A stretch of DNA of 64,000 bases from Duganella lactea. Its GTDB lineage: Bacteria > Pseudomonadota > Gammaproteobacteria > Burkholderiales > Burkholderiaceae_D. The translations under genes and the position numbers were made by a program. Location: contig NZ_WWCP01000002.1 of the NCBI RefSeq assembly GCF_009857505.1, positions 62,001 through 126,000 of the forward strand. The letters run 5' to 3'. This document shows, one piece after another, positions 47,542 through 58,045 of the stretch. The notes below the pieces were generated by a model. It worked only from the letters and a program-made list of their open reading frames with translations. It was not told where the DNA came from and did no database searches. Within the stretch, counting starts at the first letter, position 1. Every line of letters starts with the position of its first letter.

Positions 47542-48765
47542 GTGGAGTTCAATGCCTCTCGTTTGCACCTGCCCCGCTTTCGCTTGTCCGTTGCGGCAGA
47601 CCTGTGCGTGGAGACGATCTCGGTCGTGTCCGACACCACCAACTTCGCGGTGCTGGCGCTGTTCACCGAACGCCGCGACCTGATGAGCCTGCCCGTCGTC
47701 GAGATGGACCGGCCGATCGGCCTGATCAGCCGCAACATCTTCATGTCGCAGATGTCCAAACCCTTCTATCACGAGCTGTACGGCAAGAAGAGCTGCATCG
47801 CCTTCATGGACAAGGAGCCGCTGATCGTCGACGCCAACGTCAGCATCGAGGCGTTGACCTTCCGCGCGGTGGAATCGGGCGAGAAGACGCTGGCCGATGG
47901 ATTTATCGTAACGCGTGACGGCACTCTGGCCGGCGTGGGCTTCGGCCTGCAGTTGATGAACGTGGTGGCCAATATGCAGGCCGAGAAAAATCGCCAGATC
48001 ATGCACAGCATCGACTACGCCAGCGTGATTCAGCGCTCGCTGCTGCGGCCATCGGATCTGGCGCTGTCCAACGCGCTGGACGACGCCCACCTCGAATGGC
48101 AGCCGCGCGACGTGGTCGGCGGCGACTTCTATCACTTCGCCAAATACGACGACGGCTGGTTCGCCGCCATCGCCGACTGCACCGGCCACGGCGTACCGGG
48201 CGCGTTCATGACGCTGATTTCCTCTTCCACACTGGCGCAGGCCTTGCAGCAACTGGGCCCGCGCGATCCATCGCTATTGATCGCCGAAGTCAATCGCGGC
48301 GTCAAGCGCCTGCTGGGTCAGGTCGAAGGCGATGGCCAGGCCGAGTCCAACGATGGTCTGGACGCGGCGTTCCTGTGGTTCGACAGCGCCACGCGCCAGC
48401 TGCACTTTGCCGGCGCCAAGCTGCCGCTGTTCCAGCTCGATCCCGATCAGCAGGCGGTGCAGACGGTCGATGGCGAGCGCATGGGCGTGGGCTACATCGA
48501 CACGCCGATGGACTACCGCTGGACCAATAAAATCATCCACATCCCGGAGGGCAGCCTGCTGTTGCTGACCACCGACGGCTTGATCGACCAGATCGGCGGC
48601 GCCAAGGATATCGCCTACGGCAAGCGCCGCATGCGCGATGTGCTGCTGGCGCGACGCACCGAATGCGCGCGCCACGTGGCACAGGCCATGCTGGACGACC
48701 ACCAGGCGTGGCAAGGCGTGCAGCCGCGCCGCGACGACCTGACCTTTTTCTGCCTACGCCCGTAA
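47542..48765 (+). CDS. siaA: SiaA-like PP2C phosphatase with N-terminal CBS-like sensor
   Basis: 407-residue serine/threonine phosphatase of the SpoIIE/PPM class, expected to dephosphorylate the SiaC-like protein of the same operon. Residues 1-150 look like a CBS pair (VVEMDRPIGLISRNIFMSQM, KEPLIVDANVSIEAL, DGFIVTRDGTLAGVGFGLQLM), not the membrane-HAMP sensor of Pseudomonas SiaA. A short coiled region leads to the phosphatase domain: RDVVGGDFYHF and FAAIADCTGHGVPGAFMTL carry the metal-binding Asp residues; the end is RRDDLTFFCL. Start is GTG 47542 with AAAGG upstream. The next gene begins 10 bases after the stop. The divergent neighbour is the chemoreceptor; 47358-47541 has no gene. Confidence 0.88.
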   Translation: MEFNASRLHLPRFRLSVAADLCVETISVVSDTTNFAVLALFTERRDLMSLPVVEMDRPIGLISRNIFMSQMSKPFYHELYGKKSCIAFMDKEPLIVDANVSIEALTFRAVESGEKTLADGFIVTRDGTLAGVGFGLQLMNVVANMQAEKNRQIMHSIDYASVIQRSLLRPSDLALSNALDDAHLEWQPRDVVGGDFYHFAKYDDGWFAAIADCTGHGVPGAFMTLISSSTLAQALQQLGPRDPSLLIAEVNRGVKRLLGQVEGDGQAESNDGLDAAFLWFDSATRQLHFAGAKLPLFQLDPDQQAVQTVDGERMGVGYIDTPMDYRWTNKIIHIPEGSLLLLTTDGLIDQIGGAKDIAYGKRRMRDVLLARRTECARHVAQAMLDDHQAWQGVQPRRDDLTFFCLRP

Positions 48766-48775
48766 GGAGCATCAC

Positions 48776-49333
48776 TTGTTGTACGAAGAATTCAGCGATT
48801 TTTATGAGGTGGCCCGCAAGCGCCACATCATCTTTTTCTACATGGGCTACTTCTCGCAGCCGGTGGTGGCGGCCATTTCGGAAACCATCCGCGCGCGGCT
48901 CGACACGGCCGGCGCGGCCGGGCCAACGCGGCGCAGAATCTTCTCGTCGTTTGTGGAAATGTCGCAGAACATCATGCACTATTCGTCGGACACGCTGACG
49001 CCGGACGACGACGCCGAACACCAGATGCGCCGGGGCTCATTCTGCATCGGCATGAAGGATGACAGCTTCTTCCTGCTGTGCGCCAATCCGGTCGACAGCC
49101 TGAATGTGGAGCGCATCCGCAGCCGCCTCGATCCGCTGCACACCATGACCATGGAAGAGATCAAGCTGGCCTACAAGAAGGCGCTGCGCGAGGAAACGCC
49201 GGCCGACAGCAAGGGCGCGGGTCTGGGCTTCCTGACCATGGCGCGCGATGCCAGCGAACCACTGGAATTCGAGTTCGTGCCGGATGAGCACCAGCCGCAA
49301 TCCACGGTGTTCTGCATCAAAGCGATTATCTGA
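48776..49333 (+). CDS. siaB: SiaB-like protein kinase (DUF6272)
   Basis: 185-residue protein matching the SiaB family, GHKL-type kinases that phosphorylate SiaC. YEEFSDFYEVARKRHIIFFY, the N-box-like EMSQNIMHYSSD (about residues 60-72) and SKGAGLGFLTMARDAS (glycine-rich ATP lid) are visible. Start is TTG at 48776 or 48779, with AGGAG about 8 bases upstream; there is no ATG in frame close by. It lies 10 bases after siaA and 19 bases before siaC. Confidence 0.85.
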   Translation: MLYEEFSDFYEVARKRHIIFFYMGYFSQPVVAAISETIRARLDTAGAAGPTRRRIFSSFVEMSQNIMHYSSDTLTPDDDAEHQMRRGSFCIGMKDDSFFLLCANPVDSLNVERIRSRLDPLHTMTMEEIKLAYKKALREETPADSKGAGLGFLTMARDASEPLEFEFVPDEHQPQSTVFCIKAII

Positions 49334-49352
49334 CGACATACCGAGAACTATA

Positions 49353-49739
49353 ATGGAACCAATGTTTATCGCCGCTTCGCCCACCTCGCCGGAAATCGAC
49401 TTCCGCTTCGCGCAGCACACGCTGTCGATCAAGGGCGAGTCCTATCCCGAAAACGCCGCCGCCTTCTACGGCCCGGTCATCGCCCGCGTGCAGGCTTACC
49501 TGGACAGCTGCGACGAGGCCGAGATCACCGTCCACGTCTCGCTGGCCTACTTCAACAGCTCCAGCACCAAGATGCTGTTCACCTTTTTCGACGCGCTGAA
49601 CAAGGCCGCGCTGGCCGGCAACCAGGTGCGCCTGAACTGGTATCACGATGAAGACGACGACACCATCCTCGAATTCGGCCAGGAACTGCGGGACGATTTC
49701 GGCGCGCTCGATTTCCATGACCATGCAGTGAGCAACTGA
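49353..49739 (+). CDS. siaC: SiaC-like regulatory phosphoprotein (DUF1987)
   Basis: 128-residue STAS-like switch protein. FNSSSTKMLFTFFDAL contains the Ser/Thr-Thr-Lys motif of SiaC; the Thr near residue 72 corresponds to the phosphorylated Thr of Pseudomonas SiaC. SPEIDFRFAQHTLSIKGESYPE and RLNWYHDEDDDTILEFGQEL are also typical of DUF1987. In Pseudomonas the unphosphorylated form binds and activates the diguanylate cyclase SiaD. ATG 49353 is chosen for the family start; the frame is open to 49248. The stop overlaps the siaD ATG by one base (TGATG). Confidence 0.88.
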   Translation: MEPMFIAASPTSPEIDFRFAQHTLSIKGESYPENAAAFYGPVIARVQAYLDSCDEAEITVHVSLAYFNSSSTKMLFTFFDALNKAALAGNQVRLNWYHDEDDDTILEFGQELRDDFGALDFHDHAVSN

Positions 49740-50509
49740 TGCCCCCCAAGGCCGACGCCGACTTGTTTGCGCAGGAAAGCGCCGCACTGGCCCAGGCCAA
49801 GGCGGCCCACGCCGATCCGCGCGCCGACGCCCGCGCCGCCTTGGCCGACATGATAGGCCACTACGAGCGCCTGATGCGCGAGAGCCGCCGGCTGATCCGC
49901 CGCAGCGATCGCGCGGAGCTGGACATGAATCAGATGAACCGCCAGCTGCACGAACTGGCGCAGCAACTGGAATACCGTGCCACCCACGATCCACTCAGCG
50001 GCGCATTGAACCGGGCGGCGGTCATCGACCAGGCCAGCGCCTGCCTGCAACAAGAGGACATGGCGCTGATCGTGCTGGACATCGATCACTTCAAATGGAT
50101 TAACGACGATTTCGGCCACCCGGCCGGCGACACCGTCATCAAGACGGTGGTCAGCTGCCTGCGCAAGCTGCTGGGGTCCGATGCGGCTGTGGGCCGGGTG
50201 GGCGGTGAAGAGTTTTCGGTCATCTGGCCGACCGCCGATGCGGAGGAAGCGCGCGAAGTGGCCGGCCATATCTGCGACGCCATCGCCGACCAGGTCTTCG
50301 GCGCGCCGATCAACCGCCAGATCACGGCCAGCGTCGGCGTCAGCTGGAACCCGCGGGGCACCTGCTTTGAACTGGCCTACAGCCGCGCCGACGAGGCGCT
50401 GTACGCGGCCAAGCGCGCGGGGCGCAACTGCGTGAAAATACATTCGCAGTTGCCGCTTCCGGTCACGCCGCCACCAGCGCCTTCAGACGCGTCAACTCCT
50501 TGCCATTAG
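49739..50509 (+). CDS. siaD: SiaD-like diguanylate cyclase
   Basis: 256-residue soluble GGDEF protein, the output of the SiaABC switch. An N-terminal helical/coiled part (about 1-75, ALADMIGHYERLMRESRRLI) likely binds the SiaC protein; the catalytic domain starts ATHDPLSGALNRAAVIDQ and carries RVGGEEFSVIW near residue 155. The RxxD inhibitory site five residues upstream is absent (GSDA there), unlike the two other cyclases in this window. It overlaps siaC by one base. The 3' end overlaps the convergent yjjJ gene by 47 bases. Confidence 0.9.
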   Translation: MPPKADADLFAQESAALAQAKAAHADPRADARAALADMIGHYERLMRESRRLIRRSDRAELDMNQMNRQLHELAQQLEYRATHDPLSGALNRAAVIDQASACLQQEDMALIVLDIDHFKWINDDFGHPAGDTVIKTVVSCLRKLLGSDAAVGRVGGEEFSVIWPTADAEEAREVAGHICDAIADQVFGAPINRQITASVGVSWNPRGTCFELAYSRADEALYAAKRAGRNCVKIHSQLPLPVTPPPAPSDASTPCH

Positions 50510-51845
50510 CCTTGCAGATGGCGCGGAAGGCCGCGCCGATGCGTTCATCGCCGCCCGCCGAGCGCCAGAAGGCGATCGCCGCGTCGGCGGCAGCCAGCCA
50601 GTCTTCGCGCTCCGCCGGCAACGGCAGCACCGGCATGAATTCCCGCTGCGGCAGCTCGACACCGCGCGCCGGCGCGTACAACATCGGCAGCATATCGTAG
50701 GCCGGCGCCAGTGCCAGCGGCGGTTGGCCGTCTTCGCCAGGCACGAAGGCCAGATTCCCTTCATGCATGTCGGTGTTGGCGATCAACCGGCCGAAATGCC
50801 ACAGGCGATTGATCGCCGAATGCGTGGCGACGCCGATGTGGCGCTCCGCCAGCATGCGCGCCGCCGCCCTGCTCCAGTTCTCACCGGCCATGCCGAATAA
50901 GGCGGCATCGATTGCCGCCCAGGTGCAGACCGCCGAGCGGCCAAATTCACCGTGGCGGTCAAAGCGCTCCACCTCCAGGAAGGTCCGTTTGTCGGCGCGG
51001 ACAATGCGGCTGCGCGCGGCGGGCAGTCGCAGTTCCTTCATGATCGTCTCCAGCGCCAGATGTTCGCACACCAGCAAATCCGACCAGCGCTGCACGCCCG
51101 GCGTGCCATCGTTTCCGGAGAATTTGACGATGACGTGCGCACGTTCGCCGTCATGCTCGCGGAAGGCGGTAAATTTCGGGAATTCCCCGCCGGCTGAAGA
51201 TCCGGCATCGCCGGCCTGCATCGCGGCCGCGGCAAGTGGTGGATACGAGGCCTGCGCCGACACGGCATGGCCCTGGCGCACGGTCTCCAGGTGACGCCGA
51301 TAGGCCGCCTCGCCGATGATGTAGTTGCCAGCGCTGTCGGCGCCCAGGTTGGCCAGCACATAGAGGATATCGTCCTCAGGCCACTTTTCCGGATCTGGCC
51401 CCACTTGCAGCAGCCCGGCGTAATTGCGTGCGAAATTACGGCCCAGGAAACCCTGAGGACGCATATCATCCAACGGATACGGCAAGCCGGGGAACCAGCC
51501 ATCCCGCATCTCGGGCGCCAGTGGCCATGGCCATTCAAACGGTTCCGCATAACGCAGCGCGCAGCCGGCGGGATAGATGGGATCAAGCGTGGCTATCTGC
51601 TCGCCACGCCCATCGCGGTCGACGCGATAGATCGGCAGCGACTCGGTGCTGCCGCGCAGCGGACGGCGCGCCGCATAACTGGTACGGCGCGCGGCGCCGC
51701 GCACCACCACCTGATCCCCCAGCGCGCGCACCATGCGCATCATGGTGGCGCGGCTGAGCGTCGGACGGCTTTTTTGCAGCTGTAGCAGCAGGTCGGCGCC
51801 GGATAGCACGCGCGCCAGCCGGAGCCTATGCAGGATATCAGTCAT
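50463..51845 (-). CDS. yjjJ: HipA-family kinase, YjjJ type
   Basis: 460-residue member of the HipA/YjjJ family of serine/threonine kinases, some of which are toxins. The N-terminal 80 residues are a helix-turn-helix-like domain (LARVLSGADLLLQLQKSRPT, LSRATMMRMVRALGD), so kinase and DNA-binding parts are fused and no separate HipB antitoxin gene is present. The kinase core has HVIVKFSGN (ATP-binding Lys), NTDMHEGNLAFV (catalytic loop) and LAPAYDMLPMLYAPA (metal-binding Asp), all intact. The ATG at 51845 has no purine-rich ribosome binding site; instead three 12-base repeats end exactly at the start codon. Confidence 0.9.
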   Translation of the reverse strand: MTDILHRLRLARVLSGADLLLQLQKSRPTLSRATMMRMVRALGDQVVVRGAARRTSYAARRPLRGSTESLPIYRVDRDGRGEQIATLDPIYPAGCALRYAEPFEWPWPLAPEMRDGWFPGLPYPLDDMRPQGFLGRNFARNYAGLLQVGPDPEKWPEDDILYVLANLGADSAGNYIIGEAAYRRHLETVRQGHAVSAQASYPPLAAAAMQAGDAGSSAGGEFPKFTAFREHDGERAHVIVKFSGNDGTPGVQRWSDLLVCEHLALETIMKELRLPAARSRIVRADKRTFLEVERFDRHGEFGRSAVCTWAAIDAALFGMAGENWSRAAARMLAERHIGVATHSAINRLWHFGRLIANTDMHEGNLAFVPGEDGQPPLALAPAYDMLPMLYAPARGVELPQREFMPVLPLPAEREDWLAAADAAIAFWRSAGGDERIGAAFRAICKANGKELTRLKALVAA

Positions 51846-51946
51846 ATGAAACGCTTAATGAAACGCTTAATGAAACGATTTTATTAGACCAAATATAGCA
51901 TATTCAATGACTTACCAGCATTATATCCGCAGTGGTGAAACGATTA
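51846..51946. repeat. Tandem 12-bp repeats abutting the yjjJ start codon
   Basis: ATGAAACGCTTA occurs at 51846-51857 and 51858-51869, then ATGAAACGATTT at 51870-51881, with a further copy GTGAAACGATTA at 51935-51946, inside the end of the neighbouring dehydrogenase gene. The tandem copies end directly beside the yjjJ start codon (51843-51845) and fill the place of a ribosome binding site. A period of 12 bases is near one helical turn. They are likely an operator for the HTH domain of YjjJ itself (inference). Confidence 0.75.
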
Positions 51947-52894
51947 TTGCACCGGAGTGAGCAACGGTTGGCCGGCGAAATGGGCGCGCAGGTTATCGAC
52001 CACCAGCTGGCCCATGGCGTGGCGCGTCTCGACCGTCAGACTGGCGACGTGCGGCGTCAGCACCACATTGCCCAGCGCGCGCAGCGCGGCCGGCACGCGC
52101 GGTTCGTCGGCAAAAACGTCCAGCGCGGCGCAGCCCAGTGTGCGCTCGCGCAGCGCCACGATCAGCGCCGCCTCGTCCACCAGCGAGCCGCGCGCGATAT
52201 TCACCAGCGTGCCCTGCGGTCCAAGCGCCGCCAGCACGTCAGCGTTCACCACGTGATGCGTGGCCGGGCCGCCCGGCGCCGCCACCACCAGATAGTCGCT
52301 GGACTGCGCCAACGCCAGCAGCGACTCCGCGCGCGGCGCTTTCACGCCTTCGATGGCGCGTGGCTGGAAGTACTGAATCCGCATGCCGAACGCCTCGGCG
52401 CGCGCCGCGATCGCCTGGCCGATGCGGCCAAAACCGAACACGCCGCACACCTTGCCGCGCAAAGCGCGGGCGGTCGCAATCGGCTTGCCCGCCTCCCAGG
52501 AACCATCGCGCACAAACGCATCCAGGGCCGGCAGGCGGCGCGCGGCGGACAGCAGCAGCGTCAGCGCCAGGTCGGCCACGTCGTCGGTCAGCACGCCGGG
52601 CGTGTTGGTGACGGCGATGCCGCGCGCGCGGGTCGCGTCGAGGTCCACCGCGTCGGTGCCGATACCGTTGACGGCGACGATTTCCACCTTGGGCAGCCGC
52701 GCCAGCAGATCGGCCTTGATGCCGATGGCGCCGGTGGTCAGCACGCCGCGCACCGCCGGTGCCACGCCGGCCAGCCAGGCCTCCTGCGGCTGGCGCGGCT
52801 GCTGCCACAGATGATGACAATGAAAATACTGCTCCAACTGCGCCATCACATCGGCCGACGGGCTGGCCGCCATTACTAATATCTCGGGTTTCAT
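51944..52894 (-). CDS. D-2-hydroxyacid dehydrogenase (GhrB/hydroxypyruvate-reductase-like)
   Basis: NAD(P)-dependent dehydrogenase of 316 residues. The cofactor fold has GKVCGVFGFGRIGQAIAARA (GxGxxG) and the catalytic residues are present: Arg in NIARGSLVDEAAL, Glu in FADEPRVP and His in LTPHVASLT. VNGIGTDAVDLDATRARGI and TNTPGVLTDDVADLALTLLL are typical. Substrate is probably glyoxylate, hydroxypyruvate or another 2-ketoacid. ATG 52894 with AGGTAG upstream is preferred over in-frame ATGs at 52918 and 52978. Divergent from the propeller kinase. Confidence 0.9.
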   Translation of the reverse strand: MKPEILVMAASPSADVMAQLEQYFHCHHLWQQPRQPQEAWLAGVAPAVRGVLTTGAIGIKADLLARLPKVEIVAVNGIGTDAVDLDATRARGIAVTNTPGVLTDDVADLALTLLLSAARRLPALDAFVRDGSWEAGKPIATARALRGKVCGVFGFGRIGQAIAARAEAFGMRIQYFQPRAIEGVKAPRAESLLALAQSSDYLVVAAPGGPATHHVVNADVLAALGPQGTLVNIARGSLVDEAALIVALRERTLGCAALDVFADEPRVPAALRALGNVVLTPHVASLTVETRHAMGQLVVDNLRAHFAGQPLLTPVQ

Positions 52895-52984
52895 AACACT
52901 ACCTAAGCTGGTTTGCATGTGGCGATTGTACAAGTGATGTGGATTTCCTGTTGCCGGTCGTAGACTTTCAGTCGGCATTTCCGT

Positions 52985-55900
52985 ATGCTTGAACGATCAC
53001 GCCAAGGAGCGCGCCCTGATTTGAAAGCCCACGCCCCACCCCATCACCTTCTGGCCGCCGCGCGCCACTGGTTGCGCGCGGCCATCGTCACGCTGGCCGC
53101 CTGGCTGGCGGTCTGCGGCCCCGCCCTTGCGGGCAACGGGCGCTGGGACAATCTCGCCACGCCGCTGTTCGAACACCTCGGCGTGGAACAGGGCATGCCG
53201 CACGCCGCCGGCATGGCGCTGGCGCAGGATGGCGACGGCTATATCTGGGTCGGCACGCAGGGTGGCTTGGCGCGCTGGGACGGTTACCGGGTGCGCAAAT
53301 ATCACTACAACGCCGCCGATCCGGCCAGCGTGCCGGGCGACTTTATCCAGGTGCTGCATGTCGATGTCGCCGGCCGCCTGTGGATAGGCACCGCCGCCGG
53401 CGGCCTGGCCATGTACGACAAACATACCGAGCACTTTGTGCGCCCCGTCGATGAACTGACGCGCGGCCAGGTCAGCGCCATCGCCAGCGACGGCAAGGGC
53501 AATCTGTGGATCGGCACCGCCGACGGCCTGAAATTCTACGACCCCGTCAACCGCACCATCCGCCGCTACAGCCACGAAGACACGCCCGGTCTGGCCGACA
53601 ACCAGATCCGAGCCTTGCTGATGGACCGTGGCGGCACGCTGTGGATCGGCACCGCCACCGGCCTGTCGCGCATGCGTCCGGGCGCCGCCATCGCCGCCGT
53701 TCCGGTGCTCGGCGGTGGCCCTGGCGGCTGGCGCGACAGCGTGCTGGCGCTGGGCGAAAACAGCCGCGGACAGATCGCCTTCGGCACGCTGAGGAGCGGC
53801 ATCGGCATCGTCGATAGCGGCGCCGCCACCGGCCGTATCGCCGCGCTGCACGGCGTCACCGACGTCGAGGCCAACATGGTGCTAGCGGTAGTGGAAACCG
53901 CGCCCGGCGTCTGGTGGGCCACCACCTACGGCGGCGGCATCATCGAATACCGCGCCGAGCCCGGCCGGAGCGCCCGTATCCAGCACCAGCCGGCGGTATC
54001 GTTCAGCCTCAGTCACGACCGCGCCGCCGCACTGCTGCGCGACCGCAGCGGCATGATCTGGGTCACCACCGAGCGCGGCGTCGATATCTACGATCCGCAC
54101 ACCGAGGCGATCGACTCCGTGTTCGGCGCCGTCGGCGCGCTGGAAGCCGGCGTCTCCACGCTGATGACCGACAGCCGAGGCGACGTCTGGATCGGTCTTG
54201 CCGACCAGGGTATCGACATCGTTAAGCCGGACGGCGCGCGCCGCGCCGCGCTGCGTCCCGATCCGCACAAGCCGGACAACGCCCTGCCCAAGCGCGTGAT
54301 CCTGACGCTGGCCGAAGCCAGCCCCGGAGAAGCCTGGATCGGCACCCAACTGGGACTGTATCGGACCAACCGCAACGGCCACGCCGTGCAGCGCGTGCCG
54401 CTGCCGCAGGGGAATCCATATCCACGGGTCGGCACCATCCTGGCACGCCAGGGCGAGCTATGGCTGGGCACTTTCGAGGGTCTGCTGCGCTACAACCCCG
54501 CCACCGGCACGGTGGTGCGCTACGTCCAGGGGCCGCAGGAAAGCGGCGGCCTGACGGACAGCCGCATCCACGCGGTGGTGGCGGACGGCGACGGCGCCTT
54601 GTGGGTTGCCACCCGCAACGGCTTGAACCGGCTCGATCCGGACAGCGGCAAGACGGAACAGATCAAGGCCAACCCCGCCAAGCCGGACGCGCTGTCGGAG
54701 GCGATGGTCAGCTCACTGGAGATCGACCGGCGCGGACGGCTGTGGGTCGGCACCAACGGCGGCGGCATCTGCGTGATGACCGGACGCGACACGCTGGGCG
54801 AGCCGGTATTTGAACGGATCGGCGTCGCCTCGGGCCTGGGCACGAACACCATCATGGCGCTGCAATCGGACGCCGCGGGGCGCATCTGGGCGGCCACCTC
54901 GGAGAGCATCTCGGTAATCGACTCGGTGACCTTGCGCGCCCGCGCGCTGAGCCGCGCCGACGGCCTGCCCTTCCGCACCTTCTTCATCGGCGCCAGCACG
55001 GTGAGCCCGGAAGGCGATCTGATTTTCGGCTCCACCTCCGGCATGGCGGTGGTGTATGCGGAGCGCGTGATCGACTGGACCTATCGTCCGCCACTGGTCA
55101 TCAGCGAGGTCAGGCTGGACCAGCGACGCATCACGCCGGCCGAGCTTACCAGCAAGGACGGGCCGACGCTGGTGATACCACCGGAGAGCCTGAGCCTGGA
55201 AGTGGAACTGGCGGCGCTCGACTATTCGGCGCCGCAGCGCAACCGCTACGCCTATCTGCTGGAAGGCTTCGACCAGCGCTGGGTCGAAACCGACGCCACC
55301 CGCCGCATCGCCACCTACACCCACCTGCCGCCCGGACATTATGTGCTGCGCATGCGCGGCAGTAACCGCGACGGCCTGTGGAACGCCGACGAACTGACGT
55401 TGCGCGTGGTCGTGCTGCCGGCCTGGCACCAGACCTGGTGGGCGCGGCTGGGTTACGCGGTCATCTTCTGCGCGCTGACCTGGGCGCTGATCCGCTGGCG
55501 CGTGCAGCGCCTGCAACGCGAGCAGGAAGCCTTGCAGGCGCTGGTCTACTCGCGCACCCGGCACCTGGAAAAGCTCAACGCCATCGTCAAATCGATCAAC
55601 GAACAGGTGGACTTCGACGCCCTGCTGCACACCATGCTGCAAGAGTCGACCGCGATCAAGGGGATCGACTCGGCGCTGGCGCTGGTGCGGGATTACGGCA
55701 CCGACACCTTCACCCTGCGCGCGGCCTGGGGGCGCATCGACGCCAGCGCCGACGCCTACCATATCGAACTGCGCCAGGCGGAGCAGTGCTACGCGCCGGC
55801 CGACGGCATGATCGCGCCGGACATCTTCGAAGTGCACCATCCGCACTCGCTGCCGGGCGACGTCTGCGCGCTGCTGTCGGTGCGGGTGGTGATCGACGGC

Positions 55901-58045
55901 CAGGTCGAAGGCTACCTGATTTTCGAGAACTACCAGTACCAGACCGCCTTCGACCCAAGCGACCTGGATCTGCTCAAGGCCCTGAAGGAGCCGTTCACCT
56001 CCGCCTACCTGAAGGCGCGCGCCATCCGCATGATCGAAAAGGCGCGCGAGAACGCGGAGGCGGCCACGCTGGCGAAGAGCGAATTCCTGGCCAACATCAG
56101 CCACGAAATCCGCACCCCGATGAACGCCATCCTCGGCTTCGCCGGCCTGGGTACGCACCTTGACCTGCCGCCGCAGCCGCTGGACTACTTCCGCAAAATC
56201 AGCCGCGCCGGCCAAAGCCTGCTACAGATCATCAACGACGTGCTGGACTTCTCCAAGATCGAATCGGGCAAGCTGGAACTGGAAGCGCTGCCCTTCGACC
56301 TGCCGGATACGCTGGACCAGGTCGCCGACCTGTTCGCATGGCGCGCCGCCGAACGCGGACTGGAACTGGTGATCGGCGCGACGCCGGAGGTGCCATGCAA
56401 CCTGCTGGGCGACCCGCTGCGGCTGGGGCAAATCCTGGTCAACCTGATGGGCAACGCGCTCAAATTCACCGCCCGCGGCCACATCGAACTGCGGGTGGAG
56501 GTGGACGCCTCCAGCCCGGCCATCACGCCGGGCGGACCGCTGGTGCTGCGCTTCACGGTGGAGGACACGGGCCTGGGCATCAGCGCAGAACAGCAGGCGC
56601 GCCTGTTCCAGGCGTTCGCCCAGGCCGACGCCAGCACCACGCGGCTGTACGGCGGCACGGGCCTCGGTCTCGCCATCTCGCAGCAACTGGTGCGCAAGAT
56701 GGGCGGCGAGATCCAGGTCGACAGCGAACCGGGGGTCGGCAGCAGCTTCAGTTTCACGGTGCAGCTGCAGGCGGCGGCCGAGCAGTCGCCGCGCGTGCTA
56801 CCGGTGCCGGCGACCGTGCAAGGCAAGCGTATCCTGGTGGTGGACGACAGCGACGCCACGCGCCATATGCTGAAAATCCAGCTCGGCATGCTGGGCTTGA
56901 AAGCGCGCGCCGTACCCTCGGGTGCGGCGGCGGTGGCGGCGATGCAGCTCGATCCCTACGACGTGCTGCTGATCGACGCCGACATGCCCGATGTCGACGG
57001 CATCGACACCCTGCGCCGCATCGCCACCGACGCCGAACTGGCGTCCGTGCCTGCGGTGCTGATGGTGACCGCCTACGCACGCGAGCATCATACTGAAGTC
57101 ATCGAGCAGACCCGCGTCACCCCCTTCATCGACAAGCCGGCCAGTCCGCAGCAACTGCGTAACGTCGTCCTGACGGCGCTCGGGCTGGAGACGGCGCAGC
57201 AGAGCGCCACGCTGATCACGACACCATCGCTAGCGATCCAGCGCATCCGCGGCGCCCGGGTGCTGGTGGTCGACGACAACACGATCAACCAGCAAGTGGC
57301 CAGCGATATCCTGCAACGGGCCGGCGTGCACGCCGACGTCGCCAGCAGCGGCGAACAAGCCGCGCGCGCGGTCGACGCCAACCACTACGACGCGGTGCTG
57401 ATGGACATCCAGATGCCGGACATGGACGGCTACCAGGCCACGGCGCTGATCCGCAACAACGAACGGCACGCCGCGCTGCCGATCATCGCCATGACCGCGC
57501 ACGCGGTGGCCGGCTACCGCGAGCGCTGTCTCAACATGGGCATGAACGACTACGTGACCAAGCCGATCGACCCGGACACGCTGTACGCGGTGCTGGCGAC
57601 GTGGGTGCTGGCGGACGCCGGCCGCGCGGCGACAGCCGACGCCATCGACGCCCAAACGGCCAGCGCCCGCGCCGCCGCCAACAGCGGCGCGCCGGTCAAG
57701 CCCCGCGCCGGCATCGACACCCAGGCCGCGATCGACCGGCTGGGCGGCCACGACGCGCTGCTGTCACAGCTACTCAACCTGTTCGCGCAGGACTTCGCAG
57801 CGACCCTGCCGCGGATTCAGGACGCCATCAACGCCGGCGATCTGCCGCAAGCGGCCGAGCTGGTGCACAAGATCCGCGGCGCGGCGGGCAACCTCTGCGC
57901 CAACGAGCTGCTGCGCGCCGCCACCGCGCTGGAAGAGCGCCTGCGGGCGGAGCCGCAGGCGCTGGCCGACCTGCTGCAAGCGTTCGCGCACGAATTCAAC
58001 ATCGTCATGACCAGCGCCCGCACAGAACCCCGGTGTCAGGTCTGA
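52985..58045 (+). CDS. Giant propeller hybrid kinase: signal - propeller - Y_Y_Y - TM - GAF - HisKA - HATPase - REC - REC - Hpt
   Basis: 1686-residue one-protein phosphorelay. A signal peptide ([19 protein letters not shown]) exports a two-bladed-propeller sensor (about 50-730; repeated xGxLWIGT units), then Y_Y_Y (about 735-805), a helix (about 818-840), a GAF domain (about 870-1020), His[22 protein letters not shown] (His near 1039), HATPase ([20 protein letters not shown]), receivers at about 1280-1395 ([23 protein letters not shown]) and 1423-1540 ([22 protein letters not shown]) and a C-terminal Hpt with [13 protein letters not shown] (phospho-His). The ligand is probably a polysaccharide or glycan product, as for family members in gut Bacteroides, but that is inference. 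ATG 52985 lacks a ribosome site; TTG 53021, behind AAGGAG, would also give a good signal peptide. The last three residues and the stop lie in the inverted repeat at 58031. Confidence 0.9.
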   Translation: MLERSRQGARPDLKAHAPPHHLLAAARHWLRAAIVTLAAWLAVCGPALAGNGRWDNLATPLFEHLGVEQGMPHAAGMALAQDGDGYIWVGTQGGLARWDGYRVRKYHYNAADPASVPGDFIQVLHVDVAGRLWIGTAAGGLAMYDKHTEHFVRPVDELTRGQVSAIASDGKGNLWIGTADGLKFYDPVNRTIRRYSHEDTPGLADNQIRALLMDRGGTLWIGTATGLSRMRPGAAIAAVPVLGGGPGGWRDSVLALGENSRGQIAFGTLRSGIGIVDSGAATGRIAALHGVTDVEANMVLAVVETAPGVWWATTYGGGIIEYRAEPGRSARIQHQPAVSFSLSHDRAAALLRDRSGMIWVTTERGVDIYDPHTEAIDSVFGAVGALEAGVSTLMTDSRGDVWIGLADQGIDIVKPDGARRAALRPDPHKPDNALPKRVILTLAEASPGEAWIGTQLGLYRTNRNGHAVQRVPLPQGNPYPRVGTILARQGELWLGTFEGLLRYNPATGTVVRYVQGPQESGGLTDSRIHAVVADGDGALWVATRNGLNRLDPDSGKTEQIKANPAKPDALSEAMVSSLEIDRRGRLWVGTNGGGICVMTGRDTLGEPVFERIGVASGLGTNTIMALQSDAAGRIWAATSESISVIDSVTLRARALSRADGLPFRTFFIGASTVSPEGDLIFGSTSGMAVVYAERVIDWTYRPPLVISEVRLDQRRITPAELTSKDGPTLVIPPESLSLEVELAALDYSAPQRNRYAYLLEGFDQRWVETDATRRIATYTHLPPGHYVLRMRGSNRDGLWNADELTLRVVVLPAWHQTWWARLGYAVIFCALTWALIRWRVQRLQREQEALQALVYSRTRHLEKLNAIVKSINEQVDFDALLHTMLQESTAIKGIDSALALVRDYGTDTFTLRAAWGRIDASADAYHIELRQAEQCYAPADGMIAPDIFEVHHPHSLPGDVCALLSVRVVIDGQVEGYLIFENYQYQTAFDPSDLDLLKALKEPFTSAYLKARAIRMIEKARENAEAATLAKSEFLANISHEIRTPMNAILGFAGLGTHLDLPPQPLDYFRKISRAGQSLLQIINDVLDFSKIESGKLELEALPFDLPDTLDQVADLFAWRAAERGLELVIGATPEVPCNLLGDPLRLGQILVNLMGNALKFTARGHIELRVEVDASSPAITPGGPLVLRFTVEDTGLGISAEQQARLFQAFAQADASTTRLYGGTGLGLAISQQLVRKMGGEIQVDSEPGVGSSFSFTVQLQAAAEQSPRVLPVPATVQGKRILVVDDSDATRHMLKIQLGMLGLKARAVPSGAAAVAAMQLDPYDVLLIDADMPDVDGIDTLRRIATDAELASVPAVLMVTAYAREHHTEVIEQTRVTPFIDKPASPQQLRNVVLTALGLETAQQSATLITTPSLAIQRIRGARVLVVDDNTINQQVASDILQRAGVHADVASSGEQAARAVDANHYDAVLMDIQMPDMDGYQATALIRNNERHAALPIIAMTAHAVAGYRERCLNMGMNDYVTKPIDPDTLYAVLATWVLADAGRAATADAIDAQTASARAAANSGAPVKPRAGIDTQAAIDRLGGHDALLSQLLNLFAQDFAATLPRIQDAINAGDLPQAAELVHKIRGAAGNLCANELLRAATALEERLRAEPQALADLLQAFAHEFNIVMTSARTEPRCQV

